DNA from: Fluviicola sp.
GTDB lineage: Bacteria > Bacteroidota > Bacteroidia > Flavobacteriales_D > Crocinitomicaceae
Assembly: GCF_030151805.1 (NCBI RefSeq)
Contig: NZ_JASLCN010000333.1
Coordinates: 1 to 16,684, forward strand
Direction of reading: 5' to 3'
DNA: 16,684 nt
Shown: positions 1 through 7,451 of the stretch, piece after piece
Layout of the letters: each line of letters starts with the position of its first letter
How positions within the stretch are numbered: the stretch's first letter is position 1
Position numbers and translations under genes: made by a program
Notes under the pieces: model-generated
Databases searched by the model: none
Told to the model about the DNA's origin: nothing
The model's input: only the letters and a program-made list of their open reading frames with translations

Positions 1-1602
1 TTCTTCCAGCAAGAGCGTCTGAAACAAAACCAGGTCTTTCACGCCTTGTTCCACGTATTGCAGGAAGAAACTCTCGATATCTTCTTCGGCTTCCACGATC
101 TTTTCACCACTCAAACCTTTGGAATATTCTTTCCTGTATTCCGGCAGCATGGCAATATAGTCCGTATAGCTGTTGATGTAATTGACTTTCGTAGTTGTTT
201 CCCTGGAACGCGGATCCGGAACATCGTTGTGGAAATACAAGGTAACCGGCAAGCGTTTGTTCAACTCGGCAAGGGTTTCCTTTTTCGTTTCGGGAATGAT
301 GATTCGTGGATGTTTGTACGAGAAAATATCGCTGCAACACGTCGGGTTTTTGACGTATTGAACGCCCAGGCGGTTACTGGAAACATACATGCTGTCCCGG
401 TCTTCGAAATAATACAGGTCATTCGCCGGACTGTTGATCGGCAAGCCTACGTTTTGAGGTTCTCCGAAACGTCCGTTTTTAAGTTCCGTGTAAAACACAT
501 CGTAGCCTCCGAAACCATCGAACCAGGAGGAAGAAAAATACAAACGCTTCTTTTCAGCGTGGTAAAACGGACTGATATCATTGTCTAACGAATTGGCAGC
601 ATTCAACGGTCTGACCTTCGAAAATTGGTTTCCGTTGTTTTTAATGATTGTGTAATACAAATCCATTCCGCCTTTACCATCTTCCCGGTTGGAAGAAAAG
701 ATCAGCCATTCTTCGTTTTCGATGACAGCAATGGTCGGAGTGGTATTGTTTGTATTCGGTTCGTTGACAATGTCTCCCAGCGCATTGGGATTCGACCATT
801 TTCCGTTCTGGTAGGAGCAAACCCAAATCTGACAGTTGAACTGACTTTCTGTTCCGCCACAATGACTGTAGTAAAACCGTTTTCCGTCCGGGGAAAAACA
901 ACCGTTTCCGGTATTGATTTCAGGACTGTTCAACGTTTCAATAAGCGCAGGAGTGACTTCCTTCAAACTATCTTTCCATGTGGTGAAGTAAAGCCGGTTT
1001 TTATAATTGTCATCGAGCATTTCTTCGCCCACATTTTCTTTTTTGCTCCGCATGGAAGAAAGTATGAATTGACCTTGTGAAATGGTGTGTCCGAATTCCG
1101 AATTGACGGTATTCAAACCTTTCGGAAGTTCCACTTTATCGAGTTTGGCTGTATCTTTCAAAGCTGTCTGAGCCCACAAGCAAGATTCCAGCTCACGCTT
1201 GGACTTCAGATAATTATACGTTCGTTTGTCTTTCGCGTATTTTTTCTTGGCGCGCTTGAACAATTCAATGGCTTCGTCGTAATTCCCGTTTTGCTTTTCC
1301 ATGAGTGCCCATTGTAATAAACTCGACGGATACATGGAAGTTTCTTCTTTTTCGTAGACTTTTTGGTAGTAATAACTTGCCTTGCGGTAATCTTTATACG
1401 CCCGGAGTGATTCGGCATATTTCCAGAGAATGCTCACCGTATTGGAATCCAGTTCCATGGCTTTTTCGTAATACTGGAGCGCGTAAATGTAATCTCCCTT
1501 TGCATATTGTTCATCGGCAAAATCCAGGTATTTCCCCAGCAGATTCTGACCGAAACCTGTGAACGAAATGAAAAAGAAGAGGATTAAATATAATCTGGAC
1601 AT
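1..1602 (-). CDS. TPR-PD40 (OmpA-type) envelope protein, C-terminus cut by window edge
   Basis: The minus-strand frame is open from ATG at 1602 to the left edge (534 codons, no stop). It begins with a hydrophobic signal sequence (MSRLYLILFFFISFTGFG, then QN). Residues about 20-150 are tetratricopeptide-like helices, for example YALQYYEKAMELDSN and YDEAIELFKRAKKKYAKD. Residues about 190-430 carry PD40/WD40-like propeller blades: FSPDGKRFYYS near 237, FSSNREDGKGGMDLYY near 300, YFSSSWFDGFGGYDVFY near 355 and YVSSNRLGV...CCSDIFSYK near 405-430. LPVTLYFHNDVPDPRS near 450 resembles the linker that precedes the OmpA peptidoglycan-binding domain in such Bacteroidota proteins; that domain would lie outside the window. 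The start overlaps the 3' end of the PorP/SprF gene by 19 bp, so the two are co-transcribed. Its likely role is anchoring an outer-membrane partner to peptidoglycan. T9SS PorE has the same architecture but is a lipoprotein; no lipobox is visible here, so it is probably a paralogue. Confidence 0.85.
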   Translation of the reverse strand, partial: MSRLYLILFFFISFTGFGQNLLGKYLDFADEQYAKGDYIYALQYYEKAMELDSNTVSILWKYAESLRAYKDYRKASYYYQKVYEKEETSMYPSSLLQWALMEKQNGNYDEAIELFKRAKKKYAKDKRTYNYLKSKRELESCLWAQTALKDTAKLDKVELPKGLNTVNSEFGHTISQGQFILSSMRSKKENVGEEMLDDNYKNRLYFTTWKDSLKEVTPALIETLNSPEINTGNGCFSPDGKRFYYSHCGGTESQFNCQIWVCSYQNGKWSNPNALGDIVNEPNTNNTTPTIAVIENEEWLIFSSNREDGKGGMDLYYTIIKNNGNQFSKVRPLNAANSLDNDISPFYHAEKKRLYFSSSWFDGFGGYDVFYTELKNGRFGEPQNVGLPINSPANDLYYFEDRDSMYVSSNRLGVQYVKNPTCCSDIFSYKHPRIIIPETKKETLAELNKRLPVTLYFHNDVPDPRSRETTTKVNYINSYTDYIAMLPEYRKEYSKGLSGEKIVEAEEDIESFFLQYVEQGVKDLVLFQTLLLEE

Positions 1603-2594
1603 ATGCGGTGAATCACTTTTTTGGGTTTGAAACGGGTAATGATGTATTCAACGGAAATTTCCAAACCTCCGCGTGCCGTACTTGCCGGAATCAACTTGGA
1701 AATATTGGTATCGTAACTTGCGGCAACGGACCAGTTTTGCATTGCTAATCCGAGTCGTACAACGACTGCGTCTTTGGACCGGAACCACAATCCGCCATCT
1801 ACAGCGCGATAAGTTCCCAATTTGTTGATCAATGTATATCGAACCTGGGAACCAATGATCAGTTCGCGGTATTTTCCCTGGAGGTTAAAACCGATTCCGG
1901 GAATAATAGCCAGTTCACGATTAATCGCATGATCTAGTTGCGAGAAAAGACTGATCCGGATATCCCGCGGCACTTTTACGCCGTAAAATCCCTGGTTGGG
2001 TCTGTTGAGATTGTGTCCGCTGATTCCTGTTTTGAGGGAATTTCCTTTTCCGTAATAATAACTATGTACGATTCCGGCTGCGCTTGTGAGATTTGCCCGG
2101 CTGTCGTTTTGATAAGCTTCATTGGTCGGAAGGCTGGCATCAAAAATAATCCCGTTGAATTGATTGTCGAAGTAGAATTTGTCCATGTTCACTTTCCGGT
2201 AATTTAATCCGACCTGGATTCCGACGCTCAATGTATGGGAAGAATCACGCGTCAGTTTTAGGTTCTTGGCAACGCTCCCAAGGAATTCAATGGTTTGATA
2301 AAAACCGTCGCCCACATTGTCGTGAAAAAGAAGTGCTCCGAAATTGATTCCTTTGGCTTTCCATTTCATATCGCCGGCAAGGGCAAAAGTTTGAAAAGGC
2401 ACGGTAACACTTCGCCATTGATCCTTGTAATTTCCGGTTAAACGAATATCGCCGTTAAACAAACCGGTATTTGCCGGATTCTGATAAATTGGCTGTCGGT
2501 TCAGATGAGAAAAATGAATGTCCTGAGCAGCACTATGAAATGCACAAACTGCTGTCAAAAGTAAGCTGAGTAGGAAGTAGCCCGATTTTCTCAT
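1584..2594 (-). CDS. PorP/SprF family outer-membrane protein (type IX secretion-associated)
   Basis: 336 aa. A signal peptide (MRKSGYFLLSLLLTAVCAFHSAAQ) leads into the family signature QDIHFSHLNRQPIYQNPANTG and then GNYKDQWRSV at about residues 54-63. The rest alternates short amphipathic strands, as expected of an outer-membrane beta-barrel (GINFGALLFHDNVGDGFY, LSVGIQVGLNYRKVNMDKFYF, VVRLGLAMQNWSVAASYD). Length is normal for the family. Family members assist the T9SS or gliding machinery (SprF for SprB export, PorP for gingipain secretion), but Bacteroidota genomes carry many paralogues next to TPR-PD40-OmpA proteins, and no T9SS core gene is present here. I therefore call the family and not a specific gene. 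The downstream partner starts 19 bp before this stop. A -7-like box lies only 5 nt before the start. Confidence 0.88.
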   Translation of the reverse strand: MRKSGYFLLSLLLTAVCAFHSAAQDIHFSHLNRQPIYQNPANTGLFNGDIRLTGNYKDQWRSVTVPFQTFALAGDMKWKAKGINFGALLFHDNVGDGFYQTIEFLGSVAKNLKLTRDSSHTLSVGIQVGLNYRKVNMDKFYFDNQFNGIIFDASLPTNEAYQNDSRANLTSAAGIVHSYYYGKGNSLKTGISGHNLNRPNQGFYGVKVPRDIRISLFSQLDHAINRELAIIPGIGFNLQGKYRELIIGSQVRYTLINKLGTYRAVDGGLWFRSKDAVVVRLGLAMQNWSVAASYDTNISKLIPASTARGGLEISVEYIITRFKPKKVIHRICPDYI

Positions 2595-2599
2595 TGAAT

Positions 2600-2630
2600 C
2601 AAATATACAATAAAATCAATCAAGCCCGAA
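2600..2630 (-). promoter_or_regulatory. Possible promoter for the PorP/SprF operon
   Basis: On the minus strand TATATTTG (2607-2600) matches the Bacteroidota -7 consensus TAnnTTTG exactly, and TTCG (2630-2627) sits 19 bp upstream as a weak -33 element. The start codon follows only 5 nt after the box, so the transcript would be leaderless or nearly so. That makes this weaker than the match alone suggests. Confidence 0.35.
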
Positions 2631-2680
2631 CTTCAATCAAGCGGGAATGGAAGATGAAATAAATTGGGTATTTTCGTTTC

Positions 2681-3076
2681 ATGAAGCAAAAGTGTTTTTT
2701 ATTCATTGGTGTTGCCTTGTTTCTTTGCGCGTTTAAAGGAGACGGATTAATTGAAAACGTCTACCCGCAACTATTAGGAGACTACAAATTCTACAAATCG
2801 GTTGCAGATCGTTCAGTTTCGTACGCAAAAGACGGAAAAGATGAATTTTCTGTTACGATTAACAAGAAAGACCAGATTCTGTTTTTTAAAAACGGGAAGA
2901 AGGAGCGTAAAATGAGTTTTACTGAAATGAAAATGCCTTTCCTGGATGATGAAAACCACGTGCTTTTCGGGGAGAAGAATAATTACGAACCGTTATTTTA
3001 TCACGGAGATACGATTGTGATTCAAAGTTATCCCATTGCGTATCAGGAAAATTACTTCATCAAGAAAAAGCCTTAA
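2681..3076 (+). CDS. Small secreted protein of unknown function, possibly lipocalin-like
   Basis: 131 aa. A basic, hydrophobic N-terminus (MKQKCFLFIGVALFLCAFKG) looks like an export signal. Cys16 is not in a convincing lipobox because Leu precedes it. The remaining ~110 residues are lysine-rich with alternating strands (LLGDYKFYKSV, FSVTINKKDQILFFKNGK, GDTIVIQSYPIAYQENYFI). This layout, starting with a Gly-Asp-Tyr strand and ending in a Y-x-x-x-Y strand, recalls small lipocalin-like beta-barrels of Bacteroidota. That is a resemblance of pattern only, and I do not recognise the protein. It is divergent from the PorP/SprF operon and convergent with the adaptor-like lipoprotein, with which it shares the last 4 bp (TTAA). 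TATTTTCG at 2669-2676, one base off the -7 consensus, lies just before the start. Confidence 0.7.
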   Translation: MKQKCFLFIGVALFLCAFKGDGLIENVYPQLLGDYKFYKSVADRSVSYAKDGKDEFSVTINKKDQILFFKNGKKERKMSFTEMKMPFLDDENHVLFGEKNNYEPLFYHGDTIVIQSYPIAYQENYFIKKKP

Positions 3077-4044
3077 GGTTTTTGGATTTGAAGCGAGGTT
3101 TCCGTGTCATACAACAGGTACTCTCCGTTCCGGAAATGCGTTGCTTTTTTTTCTACGCCTTTCGAGGTAATGACTTTTGCATTTAAATCTTTTCCCACAT
3201 AGTTCTTCGGAACGCGGAAAACATGCTGGTCCCGGTTCACGATAATGTGTTTGGGTAAAATTTTGGCATGGATGGGTTGATTTAATTTCAACAGGTACTT
3301 GATCTGATGTGCATTTCGTTTGACAATTTGCTGCGTGTCGATAGGAATTCGCACGATAAAATCGGTGTGAATCTGCTTTTGAATGTTCTTTGACAGCGGA
3401 AAAGCAGCACTGGCAGTTACGTTTAATTTTTCAGGGTGATACGTGATCAGTGGCTGATTCTTTTTGACATAATCATCCGACTTGGCAAATCGTTCCATGA
3501 TAAAACCATTCTCAGGGGCCAGCTGGAAATGATCCCTGATTTCAGTCTCTTTTTTTAATAATGAATTGTATTTGCTTACAAGGTCGATTTCTTCCAGCGC
3601 CCCGGCTTCTTCCTTGTATTGAATTTCGGGGAATGCCGGTAGCATTTTGTCGGGGCTGAGTTTGTTTGCAAAATCGCGCCATTTCTTTTCGATTGGTTGA
3701 AGGGATTTTGGAAAATTGTCCACTTTTCCGAGTAATTCTTCTTTCAGACTTTCTTTCTCGCCGCTTAATTCGACAAAGGAATCGTAATCGTCAAATTGCA
3801 CCAATAAATCATTCTTTTTGAATTCCGGGGTTTCGATCAGGCGTTCCAGTTTTCCCGTGCGTTTTGCGCGGATGGTCTTTGGAGTAAAATCAAATTTGAG
3901 CAAAACCGTGTCGCGCTGTTGCGTTCCGGTGAGTGTCATTGTTTCGGGTAAATGATCGGGGGCATCCTTTTCATTCTCAGTTGAACAGGAGGTTGTTAGG
4001 GTTGGAAGAATAGCTAAAAAGACAACAAACCGGATAATCTTCAT
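3073..4044 (-). CDS. Lipoprotein resembling a periplasmic adaptor (membrane fusion) protein
   Basis: 323 aa from the ATG at 4044, chosen because it begins the signal peptide; an upstream in-frame start would add eight residues before it. The signal peptide MKIIRFVVFLAILPTLTTSC ends in a plausible Bacteroidota lipobox with Cys20 as the acylated residue. Residues about 54-85 (TIRAKRTGKLERLIETPEFKKNDLLVQFDD) read like the first half of a lipoyl/barrel-sandwich domain. Residues 86-172 are charged and helix-rich, as in an alpha-hairpin. The second lipoyl half follows at about 173-200 (LAPENGFIMERFAKSDDYVKKNQPLI), with LNVTASAAFP opening a beta-barrel-like region and VFRVPKNYV near 265 matching the usual membrane-proximal strand. 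This order is that of RND/HlyD adaptor proteins, but the match is degenerate and no RND, ABC or MFS pump or TolC gene adjoins it. The adaptor assignment is inference from architecture. Confidence 0.72.
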   Translation of the reverse strand: MKIIRFVVFLAILPTLTTSCSTENEKDAPDHLPETMTLTGTQQRDTVLLKFDFTPKTIRAKRTGKLERLIETPEFKKNDLLVQFDDYDSFVELSGEKESLKEELLGKVDNFPKSLQPIEKKWRDFANKLSPDKMLPAFPEIQYKEEAGALEEIDLVSKYNSLLKKETEIRDHFQLAPENGFIMERFAKSDDYVKKNQPLITYHPEKLNVTASAAFPLSKNIQKQIHTDFIVRIPIDTQQIVKRNAHQIKYLLKLNQPIHAKILPKHIIVNRDQHVFRVPKNYVGKDLNAKVITSKGVEKKATHFRNGEYLLYDTETSLQIQKP

Positions 4045-4057
4045 AATGCGCTTTTCA

Positions 4058-4090
4058 TAAATGTACAACCAAAAACGGAATTCGTTGAAA
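4058..4090 (-). promoter_or_regulatory. Possible promoter for the adaptor-like lipoprotein
   Basis: Minus strand TACATTTA (4065-4058) is one base off the -7 consensus TAnnTTTG, with TTTC (4090-4087) 21 bp upstream as a -33-like element. The box is 13 nt from the chosen ATG, which also supports that start. Confidence 0.35.
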
Positions 4091-4174
4091 GAATGTGAAT
4101 AGTTGAACAGAGAATGTTAATAACTTAGTTAACATTTAAATAACATGACCTAAAAATAACAAGAGCTCACCACC

Positions 4175-4182
4175 TAAATTTG
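4175..4182 (+). promoter_or_regulatory. -7 promoter box for the 4205 gene
   Basis: TAAATTTG fits the Bacteroidota -7 consensus TAnnTTTG exactly and ends 22 nt before the ATG at 4205. I see no good TTTG at -33; the upstream sequence is AT-rich with the overlapping GTTAA/TTAAC repeats of the divergent intergenic region (4120-4145). Confidence 0.5.
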
Positions 4183-4204
4183 TAAGAACGAATAATGCAG
4201 GCCT

Positions 4205-4747
4205 ATGCTGGGGACACTATTAAAAAAGAGATTGTCGGATAATCAATTAGCGAATGTTTTCCTGAATGGAATCTTCGAGATTGTTGACAATGGCTTCGTT
4301 GAGGTTGTGGATCTAATCAATGAAGATTTAGCTTTCGTTTCTTCGCCTTCAATTCCTGTTGACCGTAACGGTGAGTTTACAATGATCGTAGTAGTGGCTA
4401 ATATTTCCACTTTGGAAACGACCTTTGAAACCGTTCAGGCAAACCGGATTGAGCGGATCATTTTTGAGCAGTTGGGTTCTTTGATGGGAGTTTCTGCACT
4501 AGATGCTGAAGCAAAAGTGAGGGAATATCAGAAATTTATGCAGCGTGTCAATCATCCTTCCAAGAATATGATTTACGCCATGTCTAAAGCTGTTTTCCAA
4601 AAATACAATCTGAATGATTTTCAGGATGAATATTTCAGACGCCTTCAGTCGCCAAATCCGCTCTTTTTGAAACGGATGGACCAGGTCATGATCAATTTCC
4701 TTTGGGATTGGGATTCCTTCTTTAAGAAATATAAAATTGACGAATAA
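4205..4747 (+). CDS. Conserved-looking cytoplasmic protein of unknown function
   Basis: 180 aa, not recognised. There is no signal peptide, no membrane segment and no cysteine, so it is probably cytoplasmic. The first ~85 residues are mixed alpha/beta and acidic (FEIVDNGFVEVVDLINEDLAFV, then a strand FTMIVVVANIS). The second half is helical with several aromatic-rich stretches (EYQKFMQRVNHPSKN, FQDEYFRRLQSPNPLFLKRM, and INFLWDWDSFFKKYKIDE at the C-terminus). The gene is monocistronic: its own -7 box lies at 4175-4182 and an intrinsic terminator begins 8 nt after the stop. The start at 4205 is the first ATG of the frame. Because acs follows on the same strand beyond the terminator, a functional link to acetate activation is possible but not shown by the sequence. 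Confidence 0.75.
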   Translation: MLGTLLKKRLSDNQLANVFLNGIFEIVDNGFVEVVDLINEDLAFVSSPSIPVDRNGEFTMIVVVANISTLETTFETVQANRIERIIFEQLGSLMGVSALDAEAKVREYQKFMQRVNHPSKNMIYAMSKAVFQKYNLNDFQDEYFRRLQSPNPLFLKRMDQVMINFLWDWDSFFKKYKIDE

Positions 4748-4755
4748 AAAAAAGC

Positions 4756-4783
4756 AACCCTGGCAGAAATGTCAGGTTTTTTT
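4756..4783 (+). terminator. Intrinsic terminator after the 4205 gene
   Basis: AACCCTGGCA (4756-4765) pairs with TGTCAGGTT (4770-4778) with one bulged C and a G-U pair, closed by a GAAA tetraloop. Seven T residues follow (4777-4783). It lies 8 nt after the stop codon and separates this gene from acs. Confidence 0.8.
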
Positions 4784-4836
4784 GTGTCTTATTTAGTAAC
4801 TTGCCAGTACTAAAAAATTCGAATAAAACGGAACCG

Positions 4837-6741
4837 ATGAATAAGATGCAAATTAAAACCCTGGAAGAGTATCATGAAAAATATGCGTTGAGTGTTTCAA
4901 ATCCGGAAGGGTTTTGGGAGGAAATTGCAAATGAATTTCAATGGATGAAAAAGTGGGATAAAGTTCTGGAATGGAACTTTACCGAACCGGATGTGAAGTG
5001 GTTTAAAGGAGCTCAACTCAATATCACGGAAAACATGCTGGATCGCCACCTGGAAAAGCGCGGAAATAAACTGGCGTTAATCTGGGAGCCGAATGATCCG
5101 AAACAACGCTTTGTGCGCTATACGTATCGCGAGTTGTATGAACAGGTTTGTGTGTTTGCAAATGCATTGAAAGCGCAGGGAGTAAAAAAGGGAGATCGCG
5201 TGTGTATTTACATGCCGATGATTCCTGAATTGGCTATTGCGGTAATGGCTTGTGCCAGAATCGGGGCAATTCATTCGGTTGTTTTTGCAGGTTTTTCTGC
5301 AAATGCGTTATCGGACAGGATTGATGATGCGCAGGCGAAATTGGTTATTACAGCTGACGGATTACATCGCGGGGCAAAGCAAATTCCATTGAAACGCGTA
5401 GTAGATGAAGCTCTGGAAGGCGAAACCTGCGTAGAGAAGGTAATCGTATATGATTGTTTGGGCTGGCTGCCTCCAATGAAAGAAGGACGCGATATCCGGT
5501 GGGCGGATGCCATTGCCGGACAAGAGAAAAAATGTGCTCCGGAACCGATGGATTCGGAAGATCCGTTATTCATTTTGTATACATCCGGTTCTACCGGAAA
5601 ACCGAAAGGCGTTGTTCATACCTGCGGAGGATACATGGTTTACACAGCCTATTCTTTTCAAAATGTATATCAATACCAGGAAAGTGACGTGTTCTGGTGT
5701 ACAGCTGATGTTGGCTGGATTACCGGGCATTCATACATTGTTTATGGCCCGCTGCTGAGCGGAGCAACGACGGTGATGTTTGAAGGAATTCCGACTTATC
5801 CGGATCCGGGACGTTTCTGGCAGGTGGTTGATAAATACGGAGTGAACCAGTTTTTGACAGCTCCAACGGCCATTCGTTCGTTGATGGCTTACGGAGAAGA
5901 TCATGTGCTTTCCTATAGTCTGGATTCGTTGAAAGTAATTGGAACGGTAGGAGAACCGATCAATGAAGAAGCGTGGAAATGGTATTACCTGCATGTTGGA
6001 AAAGGCCGCTGCCCGGTAGTTGATAACTGGTGGCAGACGGAAACGGGAGGAATTATGATTTCCGGAATCGGGAATATTTCACCTCAGAAACCAACTTTTG
6101 CAGGATATCCTTTACCGGGAATTCAGCCGGTGTTGCTGAACCAGGAAGGAAAAGAAATTGAAGGCGCAAACGAAGAGGGTTATTTGTGTATCAAATTCCC
6201 GTGGCCGTCGATCTTACGAACAACGTATGGTGATCACGAACGTTGCCGGATCAATTATTTCTCGCATTACGACGGGTATTACTTTACCGGAGACGGAGCA
6301 AAGCGCGATGAGGACGGAATGTACCGCATTATCGGGCGAATTGATGATGTAATCAATGTTTCCGGACATCGCTTCGGAACGGCAGAAATTGAGAATGCAA
6401 TCAATACGAATAAACTGGTGATCGAATCTGCGGTTGTGGGTTATCCGCATCCGGTGAAAGGTCAGTCGATCTATGCGTTCATTGTTTGTGAGCACGAAAT
6501 TTCGGAAGAAAACAGGGATTTTACACGAGGAGAAATCGTTGAATCGGTTGTGGCTGAGATTGGAAAAATTGCAGTTCCTGAAAAGATTCAGTTTGTTTCC
6601 GGTTTGCCGAAAACACGCTCAGGGAAAATCATGCGGAGAATTCTACGGAAAATAGCAGAAGGTGATGTCTCTAATTTGGGAGATACTTCCACGCTGTTAG
6701 ATCCTTTTATCGTAGATGAGATTGTGGAGAATAAGCTTTAA
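4837..6741 (+). CDS. acs: Acetyl-coenzyme A synthetase (AMP-forming)
   Basis: 634 aa from ATG 4837; an in-frame TTG at 4801 would add 12 residues that do not look like the family. It activates acetate with ATP through acetyl-AMP to acetyl-CoA in the cytoplasm. ANL-superfamily motifs appear in order: the phosphate loop YTSGSTGKPKG starting at residue 248, NWWQTETGG at 397-405, the ribose-binding aspartate in FTGDGA (Asp486), the hinge and C-terminal GHRFGTAEIE at 510-519, and PKTRSGKIMRR with Lys597. By family knowledge that lysine is needed for adenylation and is the reversible acetylation site. Length is normal. The gene stands alone: it follows the terminator at 4756-4783 and ends at a hairpin at 6761-6787. 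No actP (acetate permease) or protein acetyltransferase is adjacent. The closest alternative, propionyl-CoA synthetase, is less likely given the full Acs-type motif set. Confidence 0.96.
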   Translation: MNKMQIKTLEEYHEKYALSVSNPEGFWEEIANEFQWMKKWDKVLEWNFTEPDVKWFKGAQLNITENMLDRHLEKRGNKLALIWEPNDPKQRFVRYTYRELYEQVCVFANALKAQGVKKGDRVCIYMPMIPELAIAVMACARIGAIHSVVFAGFSANALSDRIDDAQAKLVITADGLHRGAKQIPLKRVVDEALEGETCVEKVIVYDCLGWLPPMKEGRDIRWADAIAGQEKKCAPEPMDSEDPLFILYTSGSTGKPKGVVHTCGGYMVYTAYSFQNVYQYQESDVFWCTADVGWITGHSYIVYGPLLSGATTVMFEGIPTYPDPGRFWQVVDKYGVNQFLTAPTAIRSLMAYGEDHVLSYSLDSLKVIGTVGEPINEEAWKWYYLHVGKGRCPVVDNWWQTETGGIMISGIGNISPQKPTFAGYPLPGIQPVLLNQEGKEIEGANEEGYLCIKFPWPSILRTTYGDHERCRINYFSHYDGYYFTGDGAKRDEDGMYRIIGRIDDVINVSGHRFGTAEIENAINTNKLVIESAVVGYPHPVKGQSIYAFIVCEHEISEENRDFTRGEIVESVVAEIGKIAVPEKIQFVSGLPKTRSGKIMRRILRKIAEGDVSNLGDTSTLLDPFIVDEIVENKL

Positions 6742-6760
6742 TCAGTTAGTGAATAAACCC

Positions 6761-6787
6761 GTCGGGGCGAATAATTTTCGCTCCGAC
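6761..6787. terminator. Hairpin between convergent acs and the LURP-one-like gene
   Basis: GTCGGGGCGAA (6761-6771) pairs with TTCGCTCCGAC (6777-6787) through 11 bp including one G-U, with loop TAATT. It lies 19 nt after the acs stop and 10 nt beyond the 3' end of the minus-strand gene. The flanking T/A tracts are short, so it could serve both directions, but neither has a classic U run. Confidence 0.6.
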
Positions 6788-6797
6788 TGATCTTATT

Positions 6798-7448
6798 TTA
6801 TCCTCTTCTTCTTTCCAGTAAAATCATCATCATCAACGAAAGCACAATGCATTCGTCTTCACTTGGATTATGCGTTTCGCCGATTTTCTCAACGGTGAAT
6901 TTTCTCCCGAAAAAGGAAGGATCTTTTTTCAGGCGCATCACTTTGGTTCCATCGGGTCTTCCCACAATGTATTTCGGATTGAAAACATAACCGGTAAATA
7001 CGCCCAGGACCGGAATGTCACTGAACAAACCATCCATTACTTTTGTCCAGGCATTTTCCTCCATGATATGAAATGCCAGTTGGTGATTCTGGTCATAGAC
7101 ATCGTAACGTGCTTTCCAGATGGAAGCCCAGCCTTTTCGGGCAACTCTTCCTTTTTCAATTCCGTTTTTATCCGTGAAGGTGTAAGTGGCAGAAAAATCA
7201 ATCCATTTATTGGCTTTGATAGTGAATTCCAGGTTTTGTTTGCTCGTATCTGTAAAAACCTGAATTTCATCAATGAACTTGAATAGTTTCTGACGGACGT
7301 AAGCCAGGGTAGACGAACTGGAGTCTTCAATCACAAAATCACTGGCCAGTGTCCCGATTTTGAATGTCAATTTTAAAGGGTAATTCAGGTTTTTTAAGTC
7401 TATGTTTTTGTGAGCAAAAAAGCTCATGTTATCCAGAATTTCGCTCAT
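6798..7448 (-). CDS. LURP-one-related / tubby C-terminal-like fold protein
   Basis: 216 aa. The middle of the protein has the strand pattern and signatures of the LURP-one-related (LOR) superfamily, which shares the tubby C-terminal and phospholipid scramblase beta-barrel fold: LAYVRQKLFKFIDEIQVFTD near residues 49-68, FTIKANKWIDFSATYTFTD, then GRVARKGWASIWKARYDVYD at about 119-138, and a later strand TKVMRLKKDPSFFGRKFTVE. No signal peptide is present. The C-terminal hydrophobic run (CIVLSLMMMILLERRRG) resembles the single helix through the barrel seen in this fold, or a membrane-associating tail. The biochemical role of bacterial members is unknown. It starts 3 nt after the stop of the DUF1801 gene, so the two are co-transcribed. 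Family assignment is from memory of the pattern. Confidence 0.7.
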   Translation of the reverse strand: MSEILDNMSFFAHKNIDLKNLNYPLKLTFKIGTLASDFVIEDSSSSTLAYVRQKLFKFIDEIQVFTDTSKQNLEFTIKANKWIDFSATYTFTDKNGIEKGRVARKGWASIWKARYDVYDQNHQLAFHIMEENAWTKVMDGLFSDIPVLGVFTGYVFNPKYIVGRPDGTKVMRLKKDPSFFGRKFTVEKIGETHNPSEDECIVLSLMMMILLERRRG

Positions 7449-7451
7449 AGT

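Noticed and set aside
46..1317. Plus-strand open frames at 46-588, 625-1080 and 1087-1317
   Set aside because: They lie in the codon-aligned antisense frame of the continuous TPR-PD40 coding region, whose motifs are unmistakable; their translations show no family features.
3073..4068. A pump operon built around the adaptor-like lipoprotein
   Set aside because: Neither flank encodes an RND, ABC or MFS transporter or an outer-membrane channel; the neighbours are a small secreted protein and a cytoplasmic unknown.
4801..4836. TTG start for acs adding 12 residues
   Set aside because: The ATG at 4837 gives the usual Acs N-terminus, and the TTG lies close to the upstream terminator.
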